A DNA stretch of 55,943 nucleotides, taken from an uncultured Prevotellaceae bacterium (GTDB lineage Bacteria > Bacteroidota > Bacteroidia > Bacteroidales > Bacteroidaceae). The notes beneath the pieces are model-generated. The model was given only the letters and a program-made list of their open reading frames with translations, ran no database searches and had not been told where the DNA came from. The position numbers and the translations under genes are program-made. This document shows, in pieces, positions 24,933-32,943 of this stretch; the stretch's first letter is position 1; the number at the start of each line of letters is the position of its first letter. The DNA lies in the NCBI GenBank assembly GCA_946185805.1, contig CAMHKU010000006.1, positions 1-55,943 on the forward strand, given 5' to 3'.

Positions 24933-26391
24933 ATTTCACCGGCACGTCCTGAAGCGTCTTCTTCAGCAGCTGCCAGAAGGGGTCTACGGTCTCGATGAGT
25001 GCGCGCTCGGTGGTGGTGTGCGGCGATTTCATCGTGGGACCTAAGGAGACGACGTCCAGGTGGGGGTACTTACCCAAGATGACGGAGCACTCCAGGCCGG
25101 CGTGGTCTACCTGGATGATGCCGTCCTGACCGAAGAGCTCTTTATACTCCTTGAGCAGCAGATGGAGGATTTCCGAGTCGGGGTTGGGATCCCAGCCGCC
25201 GTAGCTGCCGGCGGTCTCCACCCGCATGCCTGCCATGGAGAAGCAACTCTCGAGGGTCTTCACCACATAATCCTTCATATCCTCGCGGCTGGAGCGGGCC
25301 AGAATCTTGATGGCAGCCTTACCGCCCAGGATGTCGATGATGGCCAGGTTGCTGCTGGTCTCCACCACTGCCGGGTAGGCGGGAATGTAGCGCACCACGC
25401 CGTCGTGGCAGGCGTAGATGGCGTCGATGAGGTTGTCTTGAATCTCTACCGGCACCTCCGTCTTGGGCGTCTCCACCTCTTCGCAGACGACCTCGATGCC
25501 CTGTGGCTCGATGAGTTTAAACTCGTCGTTGAAGGTGTCGCGCCAGTCGTCGATGAGCTCCTGCAGGGCGCCGATGTTCTCCTTGGGCAGGGTGAGCACG
25601 GCCTCGGCCTTGAAGGGAATGGCGTTGCGCATGTTACCGCCATGCCATGAGGCCAGCCGGGCGTCGACCTCCTCGACAGCCTCGCGCACCACCTGCACCA
25701 GCAGCTTGTTGGCATTGCCGCGGCCCTCGTTGATTTCCAGGCCGCTGTGCCCGCCGCGCAAGCCTTTCACGGTCACCTTCACGGCAGCATCCTCGGGGTC
25801 GGTCTCCACCTCTTTATAGTCGAGCGTGGCGGTGACGTCGATGCCGCCGGCCGAGCCGATGACGAACTTGCCCCAGTGCTCGCTGTCGAGATTGAGCAGG
25901 ATGTCGCCCTGCAGCTCGCCCTCGGGCAGCTCGTTGGCGCCATACATGCCCGTCTCCTCGTCGCGGGTGATGAGGGCGTCGATGGGGCCGTGCTGCAGGT
26001 CCTTGGCCTCCATGACGGCCATGATGGCGGCCACGCCCAGGCCGTTGTCGGCGCCGAGGGTGGTGCCGCGGGCCTTCACCCACTCGCCGTCAATCCAGGG
26101 CTCTATGGGGTCGGTCTCGAAGTTGTGCTGCGACTCGGGTGTCTTCTGCGGCACCATGTCCATGTGGGCCTGCAGGATGATGCCCTTGCGGTTTTCCATG
26201 CCGGGCGTGGCGGCCTTGCGCATAACGATGTTGCCGGCGGGGTCCTTGAATGCCTCCACGCCGGCATCCTTGCCAAACTGCAGCAGGAACTGCTGAATTT
26301 TCTCCAAGTGTCCTGACGGACGAGGAATCTGTGTCAACTTGTAGAAGTTGCGCCAGATACATTCTGGCTTTAGGTTTTGAATTTCATTCAT
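24931..26391 (-). CDS. pepD: Aminoacyl-histidine dipeptidase (M20C)
   Basis: 486 aa cytosolic metallopeptidase that hydrolyses Xaa-His dipeptides such as carnosine-like substrates. Metal-site motifs of family M20 are all visible: QAHMDM (H76, D78), GADNGLG (D115), RDEETG (E145/E146), LDSEHW (D169) and a C-terminal SPHTTTE histidine. The lid/dimerisation domain lies in the middle (KGLRGGHSGLEINEGRGNANKL). Length equals the family norm. The start context AAAACAGCTATG is shared with other genes here. Its 3' end runs directly into a heptamer-array terminator. Confidence 0.96.
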   Translation of the reverse strand: MNEIQNLKPECIWRNFYKLTQIPRPSGHLEKIQQFLLQFGKDAGVEAFKDPAGNIVMRKAATPGMENRKGIILQAHMDMVPQKTPESQHNFETDPIEPWIDGEWVKARGTTLGADNGLGVAAIMAVMEAKDLQHGPIDALITRDEETGMYGANELPEGELQGDILLNLDSEHWGKFVIGSAGGIDVTATLDYKEVETDPEDAAVKVTVKGLRGGHSGLEINEGRGNANKLLVQVVREAVEEVDARLASWHGGNMRNAIPFKAEAVLTLPKENIGALQELIDDWRDTFNDEFKLIEPQGIEVVCEEVETPKTEVPVEIQDNLIDAIYACHDGVVRYIPAYPAVVETSSNLAIIDILGGKAAIKILARSSREDMKDYVVKTLESCFSMAGMRVETAGSYGGWDPNPDSEILHLLLKEYKELFGQDGIIQVDHAGLECSVILGKYPHLDVVSLGPTMKSPHTTTERALIETVDPFWQLLKKTLQDVPVK

Positions 26392-26435
26392 AGCTGTTTT
26401 ATTTTTGAGGGTTCTTATGTGTTGCCGTTTCTTAT

Positions 26436-27062
26436 TTTCTCGCAGAGGCGCTGAGGACGCTGAGGTTTACGCAGAGTGCTTATTATATTGGAGTTTTTAT
26501 GAGTATTCTGGAGTGCTTACAATTATTATTAGGAGAAAAAAGAGTTTCTGAGGGTTTTATATATCATTGAAATTGTTAACGACTCTCTGTATCCCATGCC
26601 TAAGAGATTCTACGTCGAAATTAATGATGTATCCAAGCTGTATGTTTAAAAGTCTCATATAGGTGAGAAGATGTTTATAATGTACAGGCAGTATTTCCTT
26701 GACTGCCTTTAACTCCAGTATCACACTATCATCGACCATGACATCAAGTCGCAAGTCAACATCCAGTTCTATATCCCTATAGTTCAGTTTTACGGGTACC
26801 TGATGCCTTACAGCAAAGCCCTGTGTCTGTAGTTCATACACTAAAGCTTTTTCATAAACGCTCTCCAGTAGCCCTGATCCCAAGGCCGAATGGACGGCAT
26901 AAGCACATCCCAGCAACCTGTGAGTATATTCTTTGTCAACTAAAACTCCCATAACTCGCTAAAACTCAATATTTATCAACTCTGAATATCACTCTCTAAA
27001 AACTCATTATTTATATTACTCTGCGCATCACTCTGCGCACTCTGCGCCTCTGCGCGAGAGCA
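26436..27062. mobile_element. Inverted-repeat cassette carrying the GxxExxY gene
   Basis: The outer ends TCTCG.CAGAGGCGCTGAG (from 26438) and, as reverse complement, CTCTCGCGCAGAGGCGCAGAG (to 27060) match with one substitution and a 2-nt indel. Similarity continues inward for roughly 70 nt (for example ACTCTGCG and TAAAAACTC on both sides in inverse order). One gene lies inside. The right arm lies within the last codons of the neighbouring UPF0104 gene, replacing its C-terminus with QSAQSDAQS-type residues. No target duplication can be called by eye. Inferred to be a small mobile or repeat-propagated unit. Confidence 0.55.
26557..26952 (-). CDS. GxxExxY family PD-(D/E)XK nuclease-like protein
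   Basis: 131 aa. It has the name-giving motif GLLESVY within HSALGSGLLESVYEKALVYEL, and a nuclease-type core DVRLD-like segment: LRLDVMVDDSVILELKAVKEI, i.e. D...(I/V)xExK as in the PD-(D/E)XK fold. It ends LGYIINFDVESLRHGIQRVVN, typical of the family. These proteins are annotated as GxxExxY (PDDEXK_3 type); I know of no settled biological role. The gene is bounded on both sides by CTCTGCG-type inverted repeats and has no other partner gene. It may be the enzyme that maintains or moves those repeats; that is inference. Confidence 0.9.
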   Translation of the reverse strand: MGVLVDKEYTHRLLGCAYAVHSALGSGLLESVYEKALVYELQTQGFAVRHQVPVKLNYRDIELDVDLRLDVMVDDSVILELKAVKEILPVHYKHLLTYMRLLNIQLGYIINFDVESLRHGIQRVVNNFNDI

Positions 27063-28115
27063 AGCAGAAGTTAAGTTCAGAGCCACCCAAGAGTAGACTC
27101 CCAAGAACACGACGAGCAACGTCTGCACGGTGTGGACAATGAGCACGAAGTAGAGAGCCTGCTCATCCTGCACGCCGTAGAGGATGAGCATGGTCTTGAT
27201 AGCGAAGTGCCAGGGTCCGGCGCCATTGGGCGTAGGCACGATGACGGCGAAGTTGGCCACGACAAAGGAGACGAGGGCACAGCCGACACCGAGGTCGGCG
27301 GTGAAGTCGAAACAGAAGAATGCGAGATAATAATGCAGGAAATAGCACACCCAGATGCCTAATGAGAAGAACAGATAGAGCGGCAGGTTCCTGATGCCCC
27401 GCAAGGAGAGCACACCCTCCCAGATGCCGCTGAGCGTGGTCTTCACCTTATTATATATGGAGAGGCGCTTCAGCAACAGGTGCAACAGCAGGGCTACGGC
27501 CACGGCACAGACGGCCGTCACAATGTAGCCGGTGAGCGAGAAGCCACCGAGGATGCGGTCCAGCGACGTGCCGGTGCGGCGGAAGAAGGTGCCGAAGGTC
27601 GACATCTCTATCAGCAGGATGATGCCCGAATAGAGCATGACGATGAGCGTGTCGACGGCACGCTCGGTAACCACCGTGCCCAGGGCTTTGGAGAACGAGA
27701 CGCCCTCCCAGCGCTTCAGCACGCCGCAACGCATGAACTCGCCTATGCGGGGAATCAACAGCGAGACGGCATAGCTCAGAAACACTGCGTTGACGCAGAC
27801 ACTGCTGCGAGGTGCGGGGGTACAGGGGGGCAGGGGTGCGAGGAAGTGAGGTGCAGGGGTGTAAGGTACGGGGCTGCGGGAATCCTTTGCCAGCGGCTCC
27901 AGCGTCTGCTTCCAACGCCAGCCACGGAAAGCCTGCGCCAGGATGCCGAAGGGAAACGACAGCAGCATCCACGTCCAATTCATCTCATGGAGCATGACGT
28001 GGCGCACCAGCTGGAAGTCGAAGTCACGATACATCCAATAGAGTATACCGCCACCCAAGAGTAACGGCAACAGAATTTTCAGAACTTGTACGCCAAGCGC
28101 TTTAAGGTTTTCCAT
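26976..28115 (-). CDS. UPF0104 / LPG-synthase-type integral membrane protein
   Basis: 379 aa, about eight membrane segments, matching the lysylphosphatidylglycerol synthase TM / UPF0104 family: LPLLLGGGILYWMYRDFDF at the start, LIPRIGEFMRCGVLKRWEGVSFSKALGTVVTERAVD in the middle, VPTPNGAGPWHFAIKTML near the end. Related proteins are flippases or glycosyl/aminoacyl-lipid enzymes, but this one lacks a catalytic domain, so the role is unknown. Two oddities: a Pro-rich insert of about 28 residues (SPVPYTPAPHFLAPLPPCTP) encoded by a G-rich heptamer-like array, and a C-terminus overwritten by the GxxExxY cassette arm. The promoter core sits 5 nt from the ATG, so the mRNA is nearly leaderless. Confidence 0.85.
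   Translation of the reverse strand: MENLKALGVQVLKILLPLLLGGGILYWMYRDFDFQLVRHVMLHEMNWTWMLLSFPFGILAQAFRGWRWKQTLEPLAKDSRSPVPYTPAPHFLAPLPPCTPAPRSSVCVNAVFLSYAVSLLIPRIGEFMRCGVLKRWEGVSFSKALGTVVTERAVDTLIVMLYSGIILLIEMSTFGTFFRRTGTSLDRILGGFSLTGYIVTAVCAVAVALLLHLLLKRLSIYNKVKTTLSGIWEGVLSLRGIRNLPLYLFFSLGIWVCYFLHYYLAFFCFDFTADLGVGCALVSFVVANFAVIVPTPNGAGPWHFAIKTMLILYGVQDEQALYFVLIVHTVQTLLVVFLGVYSWVALNLTSACSRAEAQSAQSDAQSNINNEFLESDIQS
27809..27880. repeat. Degenerate G-rich heptamer array inside the UPF0104 gene
   Basis: Units such as GGTGCGG, GGGTACA, GTGCAGG, GGTACGG with a rough 7-nt rhythm. Translated on the minus strand they give the Pro-rich insert in the loop before the LIPRIGE membrane segment. Confidence 0.55.
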
Positions 28116-28120
28116 AGGTG

Positions 28121-28128
28121 CAAAGGTA
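28121..28128 (-). promoter_or_regulatory. Promoter core of the UPF0104 gene
   Basis: Minus strand TACCTTTG, then CACCT, then ATG. Only 5 nt separate the core from the start codon, implying a leaderless or near-leaderless transcript. Confidence 0.65.
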
Positions 28129-28224
28129 GCAATTCTTTTTTGACGAAAAACGAGCCAAGAGTTAAATTACATTAAATAAACCGTATAATTCTGTTAATCG
28201 AGCTGTATTTTAAAAAAAAGTTCC

Positions 28225-28232
28225 TAAATTTG
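28225..28232 (+). promoter_or_regulatory. Promoter core of the fimbrial operon
   Basis: TAAATTTG (fits TAnnTTTG), followed by TAGCACAG. Predicted leader about 66 nt to the DUF3575 ATG. Confidence 0.6.
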
Positions 28233-28305
28233 TAGCACAGTGTCGTAGAACAGACCGATACACCCAGACCTTGGGCAATAAAAACACTAAAATAACAACG
28301 ACTTA

Positions 28306-28881
28306 ATGATACCAAGAAAAAGAATCCTTCTGCTGCTGGCTCCCCTGATGATGGCTTTTACGCCTGCCAGCGCGCAACGTCTGGCCATCAACAATAATCT
28401 GGTGTTCGACTTGGCCGGTGCACTCTCTGCCGGTGTGGAAATACCTCTCTCGGCGAGCACCTCGCTGGAGACCTACGGCAGCCTGCGCCCCTGGAAGCGC
28501 GGAGAGACAAGCGTACATAAGCACTGGCTCGTACAAAGCCAGTTCCGACTGTGGCCCTGCCAGCTGATGAACGGATTCTTCTGGGGACCTTACGTCCACG
28601 GAGGCGAATTCAACATTGGCAACAGCGACCTGTTTTTCGGACTGATTAAGCCCCTTGAGACCCACCGCTACGAAGGGTGGCTCCTGGGCGGCGGAGTGGG
28701 CATCGGCTACGAATATGCGCTGGCCAAGCACTGGAACCTCGGAGCAGAGATTGGCGCGGGCTACACCTACATACGCTATAAGAAGTATGACTGCGAGGTT
28801 TGCGGAACAGAGAAGGGAGCCGAGACTTACAACTATTTCGGAGTCAACCGTCTGGGACTGAGCATCATCTATGTATTCTAA
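28306..28881 (+). CDS. DUF3575 outer-membrane protein of the fimbrial locus
   Basis: 191 aa with a signal peptide ending PASAQ. The body is a small beta-barrel-like protein: NNNLVFDLAGALSAGVEIPL, GWLLGGGVGIGYEYALAKHWNLGAEIGAGYTY and a C-terminal aromatic strand SIIYVF. This is the DUF3575 pattern. In Bacteroidetes DUF3575 genes commonly sit first in loci with DUF3868, Mfa1-like and Mfa2-like fimbrial genes, exactly as here, which suggests a role in fimbrial assembly or anchoring at the outer membrane. No specific biochemical function is known to me. Confidence 0.85.
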   Translation: MIPRKRILLLLAPLMMAFTPASAQRLAINNNLVFDLAGALSAGVEIPLSASTSLETYGSLRPWKRGETSVHKHWLVQSQFRLWPCQLMNGFFWGPYVHGGEFNIGNSDLFFGLIKPLETHRYEGWLLGGGVGIGYEYALAKHWNLGAEIGAGYTYIRYKKYDCEVCGTEKGAETYNYFGVNRLGLSIIYVF

Positions 28882-28882
28882 G

Positions 28883-28921
28883 AAAAGTGATAAGCGAGAA
28901 GTGAAAAAGTGACAAGTGAAA
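28883..28921. repeat. AGTGAAA-type array between DUF3575 and DUF3868 genes
   Basis: Degenerate 7-8-nt units (AAGTGAT, AAGCGAG, AAGTGAAA, AAGTGAC, AAGTGAAA) beginning right after the DUF3575 stop. Confidence 0.7.
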
Positions 28922-28929
28922 TACAAAAT

Positions 28930-30426
28930 ATGAAGAAACACATACATCTAAAGACAATACTCCTTACGCCACGCCTGCTGCTGACGATGCTGACGATGAT
29001 TGCCGGCCTGACAGCAACGGCAATGCCGACACTGCACGAAACAGCAATGGCAAGCGCTAACTACGACTACGTGATGAAGGTCAACCGGTCAGCCATGGCC
29101 GTGGTTGACAGCAACGTCGTCGTCTCCATGCAGCTGACGGCACTGCAGGACGTGCCCGCCGGACAGTCGGTCATCTTGCAGCCAGTACTGGAAGACAGTC
29201 TGTCGAAACGCAGGGCAGAGTTCCCCATGATATTCCTCAACAGCCGCAACCAGCAGATATACTTTGAGCGGGCGCTGAAGGACGAGTTCCCCGACGCCCT
29301 GGCCCTGCGCAAGAAGAGCGGCGAAGACCTCTCCATAGACTACCTCCGGTCAGTGAAATGGGAGCCATGGATGAAAGACGGCGTGCTGAAGCTGCTGAAG
29401 CTCAGCTGCGCCTGCCGCGACATGAAGTACCGCGGCGAAGAGCTCATTGCCACCTTCCAGCAGGAGCAGCCGCAGGCGGTCATCAACCTGCTGCCGGTGT
29501 TTCTCATACCGCCGGCCGACAACAGCCAGAAAGTGCGTGAGGAGAAGGGGTCGGCGCTGCTGACCTACGTTGTCAACAAGACCGACATCCGCCCCGACTA
29601 CATGAACAACCCGCAGGAGCTGCAGAAGATTGACAACTCTGTGAGGCTGGTGAAGAGCGACAGCGACGTCACCATCCGCAATATCACCATCGAGGGCTAC
29701 GCCTCGCCGGAAGGGTCGTTTGCCAACAATCTGAAGCTCAGCGAGGGGCGCACGGCCGCCCTCAGACAGTATCTGCAGCGCCTGCGGCAGACCCGCGGCA
29801 TACCCATCGACGCCAACGGGCGCGGAGAGAACTGGGAGGGACTGCTGCAAGCCCTGCGTACGGGCAGCGACATTCCCCAGCGCACGGCACTGCTCGCCAT
29901 AGCCACCGATGGCAGTCTGGCGCCCGACGACAAGGAACGACGCATGCGCAGCGATGCGCCCCAGGGCTACGCCTACGTGCTGAGAAACATCTACCCGGCA
30001 CTGCGATGCACTAACTACACCATATATTATATTGTGCGCCCGTTCACACTCGAAGAGTCGGAGCGCGTGTTCAAGACGCGCCCCGCCAACCTCAACCTCA
30101 ACGAGATTTACCGTCTGGCAGAGAAATATTCTGGCGACGAGAAGCAATATTCCGCCATCATGCGCAAGGCCTCGATGCTCTATCCTGACGACTCTTACAT
30201 CAACCTCACTATGGCCTATCTGGCCATCAAGAAAGGCGACGCTGACGATGCCGAGGAATATCTGAAGAAGGTGAACGACTGCCCGCAAAAAATCATGAAC
30301 CAAGGCCTCGTGGCCTATCTGCGCAACGACCTGACCACCGCCATGCAACTGGTAGAGCAGGCTCGCCGGCAGGGATTGCCCGAAGCCGCTGAGCAGCTGG
30401 AGGAATTTAAGAAAATAAAAAAATAA
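28930..30426 (+). CDS. DUF3868/OmpA-like fimbrial-locus protein
   Basis: 498 aa. N-terminal signal/hydrophobic segment, a beta-rich DUF3868-like domain (YDYVMKVNRSAMAVVDSNVVVSMQL), then an OmpA-like region with IRNITIEGYASPEGSFANNLKLSEGRTAALRQYL, and C-terminal TPR-like helices (YINLTMAYLAIKKGDADDAEEYL). The OmpA part could bind peptidoglycan and tether the fimbrial machinery. The ATG at 28930 (MKKHIHLK) starts a plausible signal sequence; the track start at 28909 lies in the repeat spacer. Second gene of the operon, 43 nt before the fimbrillin. Confidence 0.82.
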   Translation: MKKHIHLKTILLTPRLLLTMLTMIAGLTATAMPTLHETAMASANYDYVMKVNRSAMAVVDSNVVVSMQLTALQDVPAGQSVILQPVLEDSLSKRRAEFPMIFLNSRNQQIYFERALKDEFPDALALRKKSGEDLSIDYLRSVKWEPWMKDGVLKLLKLSCACRDMKYRGEELIATFQQEQPQAVINLLPVFLIPPADNSQKVREEKGSALLTYVVNKTDIRPDYMNNPQELQKIDNSVRLVKSDSDVTIRNITIEGYASPEGSFANNLKLSEGRTAALRQYLQRLRQTRGIPIDANGRGENWEGLLQALRTGSDIPQRTALLAIATDGSLAPDDKERRMRSDAPQGYAYVLRNIYPALRCTNYTIYYIVRPFTLEESERVFKTRPANLNLNEIYRLAEKYSGDEKQYSAIMRKASMLYPDDSYINLTMAYLAIKKGDADDAEEYLKKVNDCPQKIMNQGLVAYLRNDLTTAMQLVEQARRQGLPEAAEQLEEFKKIKK

Positions 30427-30469
30427 GCATCACGAATAAAGCAAAAAAACAATAAAAAACACATTCGCT

Positions 30470-31972
30470 ATGTTGAAAGCCACCAAACCCATCTTTGCCC
30501 TGCTACTGGCCACCGCCATGATGTGCGGATGCAGCCAGGAGAGCGACGAGCCTGCTGTCTCTGCCGGCACCCAGGCCATTAACGACGCTGAGGCCACGGT
30601 CGTATTCCGTCTCGCGCCCAACGTCAGCACCATCACCCGCAGTGCCGAGGACAGCTACAACTACGTGCAGGGCACGGCCGACGAATATGCCGTCAACCAG
30701 GCCCGCATCTATCTCTTCGACAGTCCTACAAAGCTCTTTGCAAAGAGTTTCCTGCTGACTAAGCTCACACGCAACGGCACCGATGCCAACGGCAACATCA
30801 TCTATGAGGCTGAGCACGTGGGCGTGACACCAGGCACCTACGACATCTTTGTCACTGCCAACAGCAGCCGCCAGATACAGGCACAGACGGAGGATGAGTT
30901 CCTGGCCGACATCGACGACCAGACCTACGTGCGCGGACTGATAACCGACATCTCGGGCGGCGTGCTCATGTCGAACCGCGCCTCTGACAATACCGGCATC
31001 GTCATAGAGAAAAAGGCCGACAAGAGCGACAACGTTGTCAGCATCACCCTGGAGCGCACACTGGCACGACTCGACATTGCCAAGGGCAGCGACCATTTTG
31101 CACTCACCGACGAAGCCAGCCGCCAGTATGCCACCGTCACGCTCGACGGCTATCACATCGTCAACCTGGCCAAGCGCTGCTACACCTTCCGCCATACGGC
31201 CGTGCTGACAGCCATGGACGAGCCGCAGTGGAGCCTCAACGACAACTTCGGCAATGTGAACGATGTCAACGGCTATGTCGTAGACCCGTACTTCTTCAGC
31301 AAGAAGATTGATGCCGCACAGTTCAGCAACGCCGACAAGTACTACGAGAACTACTATGGCGACATCAGCAACCCCGCGGCCATCACATGGACGGCTTTCA
31401 GCAGCTCGGCATCAACACCGCAATACAAGACCGCCTACTGCCTGGAGAACTGCATGCTCATGCCTGCCCAGAAGAACGGATACTCTACCGGCGTTGTCTT
31501 CCGCGCCAAGCTGGAGCCCTACAACAACGTCTACCGTCTGGCTGCCGACAACACTACGCTGGAACTCGTCGCCGACGCTAAGCAATATCCCGAAGTGCTG
31601 TATTACTACGACTACAAATTCTACACCTCACCAGCGGCACTGGCCGTGGCCGTGGACACGCCGTCGGTATCTGCCGACAACCTGGACATCTACCAGGCAC
31701 GCAAGTATGAAAAGACCGACGACGGCTACCGCTGCTACTACAACTACTGGATACGCCACCAGGACAACCTCAATCCCGCCACGATGGGCGTCATGGAGTT
31801 TGGCGTGGTGCGCAACAACCTCTACCGCATGCTCATCACTAACGTGTCAGACCTGGGCAGTCCGCTGCCCGACGTCAATCCTAACACCCCCGATGAGGGA
31901 GAAACCCACCTGAAGATTGTGCTCAACGTGAAACCATGGATAGTAAGAGACCTTACCAATATCGTGCTCTGA
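30470..31972 (+). CDS. Mfa1-like major fimbrillin (type V pilin)
   Basis: 500 aa lipoprotein precursor (lipobox MCGC, Cys21). An Arg at position 57 (TITRSAED) lies where type V pilins are cut by an Arg-specific protease before donor-strand assembly. The C-terminal half matches Mfa1: YNYWIRHQDNLNPATMGVMEFGVVRNNLYRMLITNV, then a long terminal strand HLKIVLNVKPWIVRDLTNIVL that could serve as donor strand. It would polymerise into the fimbrial shaft on the cell surface. It overlaps the anchor gene by 37 nt. Confidence 0.88.
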   Translation: MLKATKPIFALLLATAMMCGCSQESDEPAVSAGTQAINDAEATVVFRLAPNVSTITRSAEDSYNYVQGTADEYAVNQARIYLFDSPTKLFAKSFLLTKLTRNGTDANGNIIYEAEHVGVTPGTYDIFVTANSSRQIQAQTEDEFLADIDDQTYVRGLITDISGGVLMSNRASDNTGIVIEKKADKSDNVVSITLERTLARLDIAKGSDHFALTDEASRQYATVTLDGYHIVNLAKRCYTFRHTAVLTAMDEPQWSLNDNFGNVNDVNGYVVDPYFFSKKIDAAQFSNADKYYENYYGDISNPAAITWTAFSSSASTPQYKTAYCLENCMLMPAQKNGYSTGVVFRAKLEPYNNVYRLAADNTTLELVADAKQYPEVLYYYDYKFYTSPAALAVAVDTPSVSADNLDIYQARKYEKTDDGYRCYYNYWIRHQDNLNPATMGVMEFGVVRNNLYRMLITNVSDLGSPLPDVNPNTPDEGETHLKIVLNVKPWIVRDLTNIVL

Positions 31973-32934
31973 GGCGTATCGCCACCCTGCTGCTCGTGGC
32001 TCTGACGCTCGCATCGTGCACATGGGTGAAGGATGATACTGAGGAGTGTCGCTACGGCTTCTGGCTGCAGCTGCACTATACGTACAACATCCTGGATGTA
32101 GAGGCGGCGCCGGAATATATCAACGACGCCTTCGTCTACGTCTACGACGCCGACGGCAACTACGTGCGACGTATCGACGTCACCCGGGCACAGCTCACAG
32201 CCAACAACCACCGCGTGCGGGTAGAGGGACTCGACGAGGGAGACTATCAGTTTGTGGTGTGGAGCGGCATCGGCAACAGCCCCTATGCCGTCACCGAAGA
32301 TACCAAGACCATAAGCGACTTCCGCGTGCAGCTCGCTGCCACCGGTAGCACCGCCAGCACACAGTTGCCAGACCTCTATTTCGGCGCCCTGCCTACGGTG
32401 CACTATGACAGCCGCTATGCCGTTTACGACGTCAGCATGATGAAAGACACCAACCAGCTGTCATGCCTCGCCGTATCGCTCGCCGACGACAGTCTCACCC
32501 CCGACAACTGCTCGCTGACGATGACGGCTTCTAACAGCGCCATGGACGCCCGCAACCGGCTCTCGTCACCACTCACGGTAGAGTATACGCCCTTTCAGCA
32601 GAAGGCCGTCACCATTGACGACCCCGACTACGGCGAGCTACACGGCGTGCAGTTCAGCATCAAGACCCTGCGGCTGATGGCCGACAGCGACTGCCGACTG
32701 CTGCTACACAAGAAGGGGCAAGACGAGCCTGTGCTCAACATCTCGCTGCCCGAATACATCGCACTCATAGGGTCGCTATACACCAACCTGGGCCGCGAGG
32801 TAGGACTTCAGGAGTATCTCGACCGCCAGGACTTCTACACCGTCGTGCTGCTCTTCTCCGAGGGCCTCGACCAGCTGCTGCAGCTACGCGTGAACTCATG
32901 GCGCGTCAGGGCTTACAACCACCTAAAGCTTTAG
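31936..32934 (+). CDS. FimB/Mfa2-like fimbrial anchor lipoprotein
   Basis: 332 aa, lipobox LASC (Cys28), then DDTEECRYGFWLQLHYTYNI, typical of FimB/Mfa2 anchors. Such proteins stay lipidated in the outer membrane and end fimbrial growth at the base. Features include VYVYDADGNYVRRIDVTR, GLDEGDYQFVVWSG and a carboxyl-terminal VNSWRVR. The start ATG at 31936 lies inside the fimbrillin gene; the next possible starts would lose the signal peptide, so the overlap is probably real and gives translational coupling between shaft and anchor. Confidence 0.85.
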   Translation: MDSKRPYQYRALRRIATLLLVALTLASCTWVKDDTEECRYGFWLQLHYTYNILDVEAAPEYINDAFVYVYDADGNYVRRIDVTRAQLTANNHRVRVEGLDEGDYQFVVWSGIGNSPYAVTEDTKTISDFRVQLAATGSTASTQLPDLYFGALPTVHYDSRYAVYDVSMMKDTNQLSCLAVSLADDSLTPDNCSLTMTASNSAMDARNRLSSPLTVEYTPFQQKAVTIDDPDYGELHGVQFSIKTLRLMADSDCRLLLHKKGQDEPVLNISLPEYIALIGSLYTNLGREVGLQEYLDRQDFYTVVLLFSEGLDQLLQLRVNSWRVRAYNHLKL

Positions 32935-32943
32935 TATAACGTC

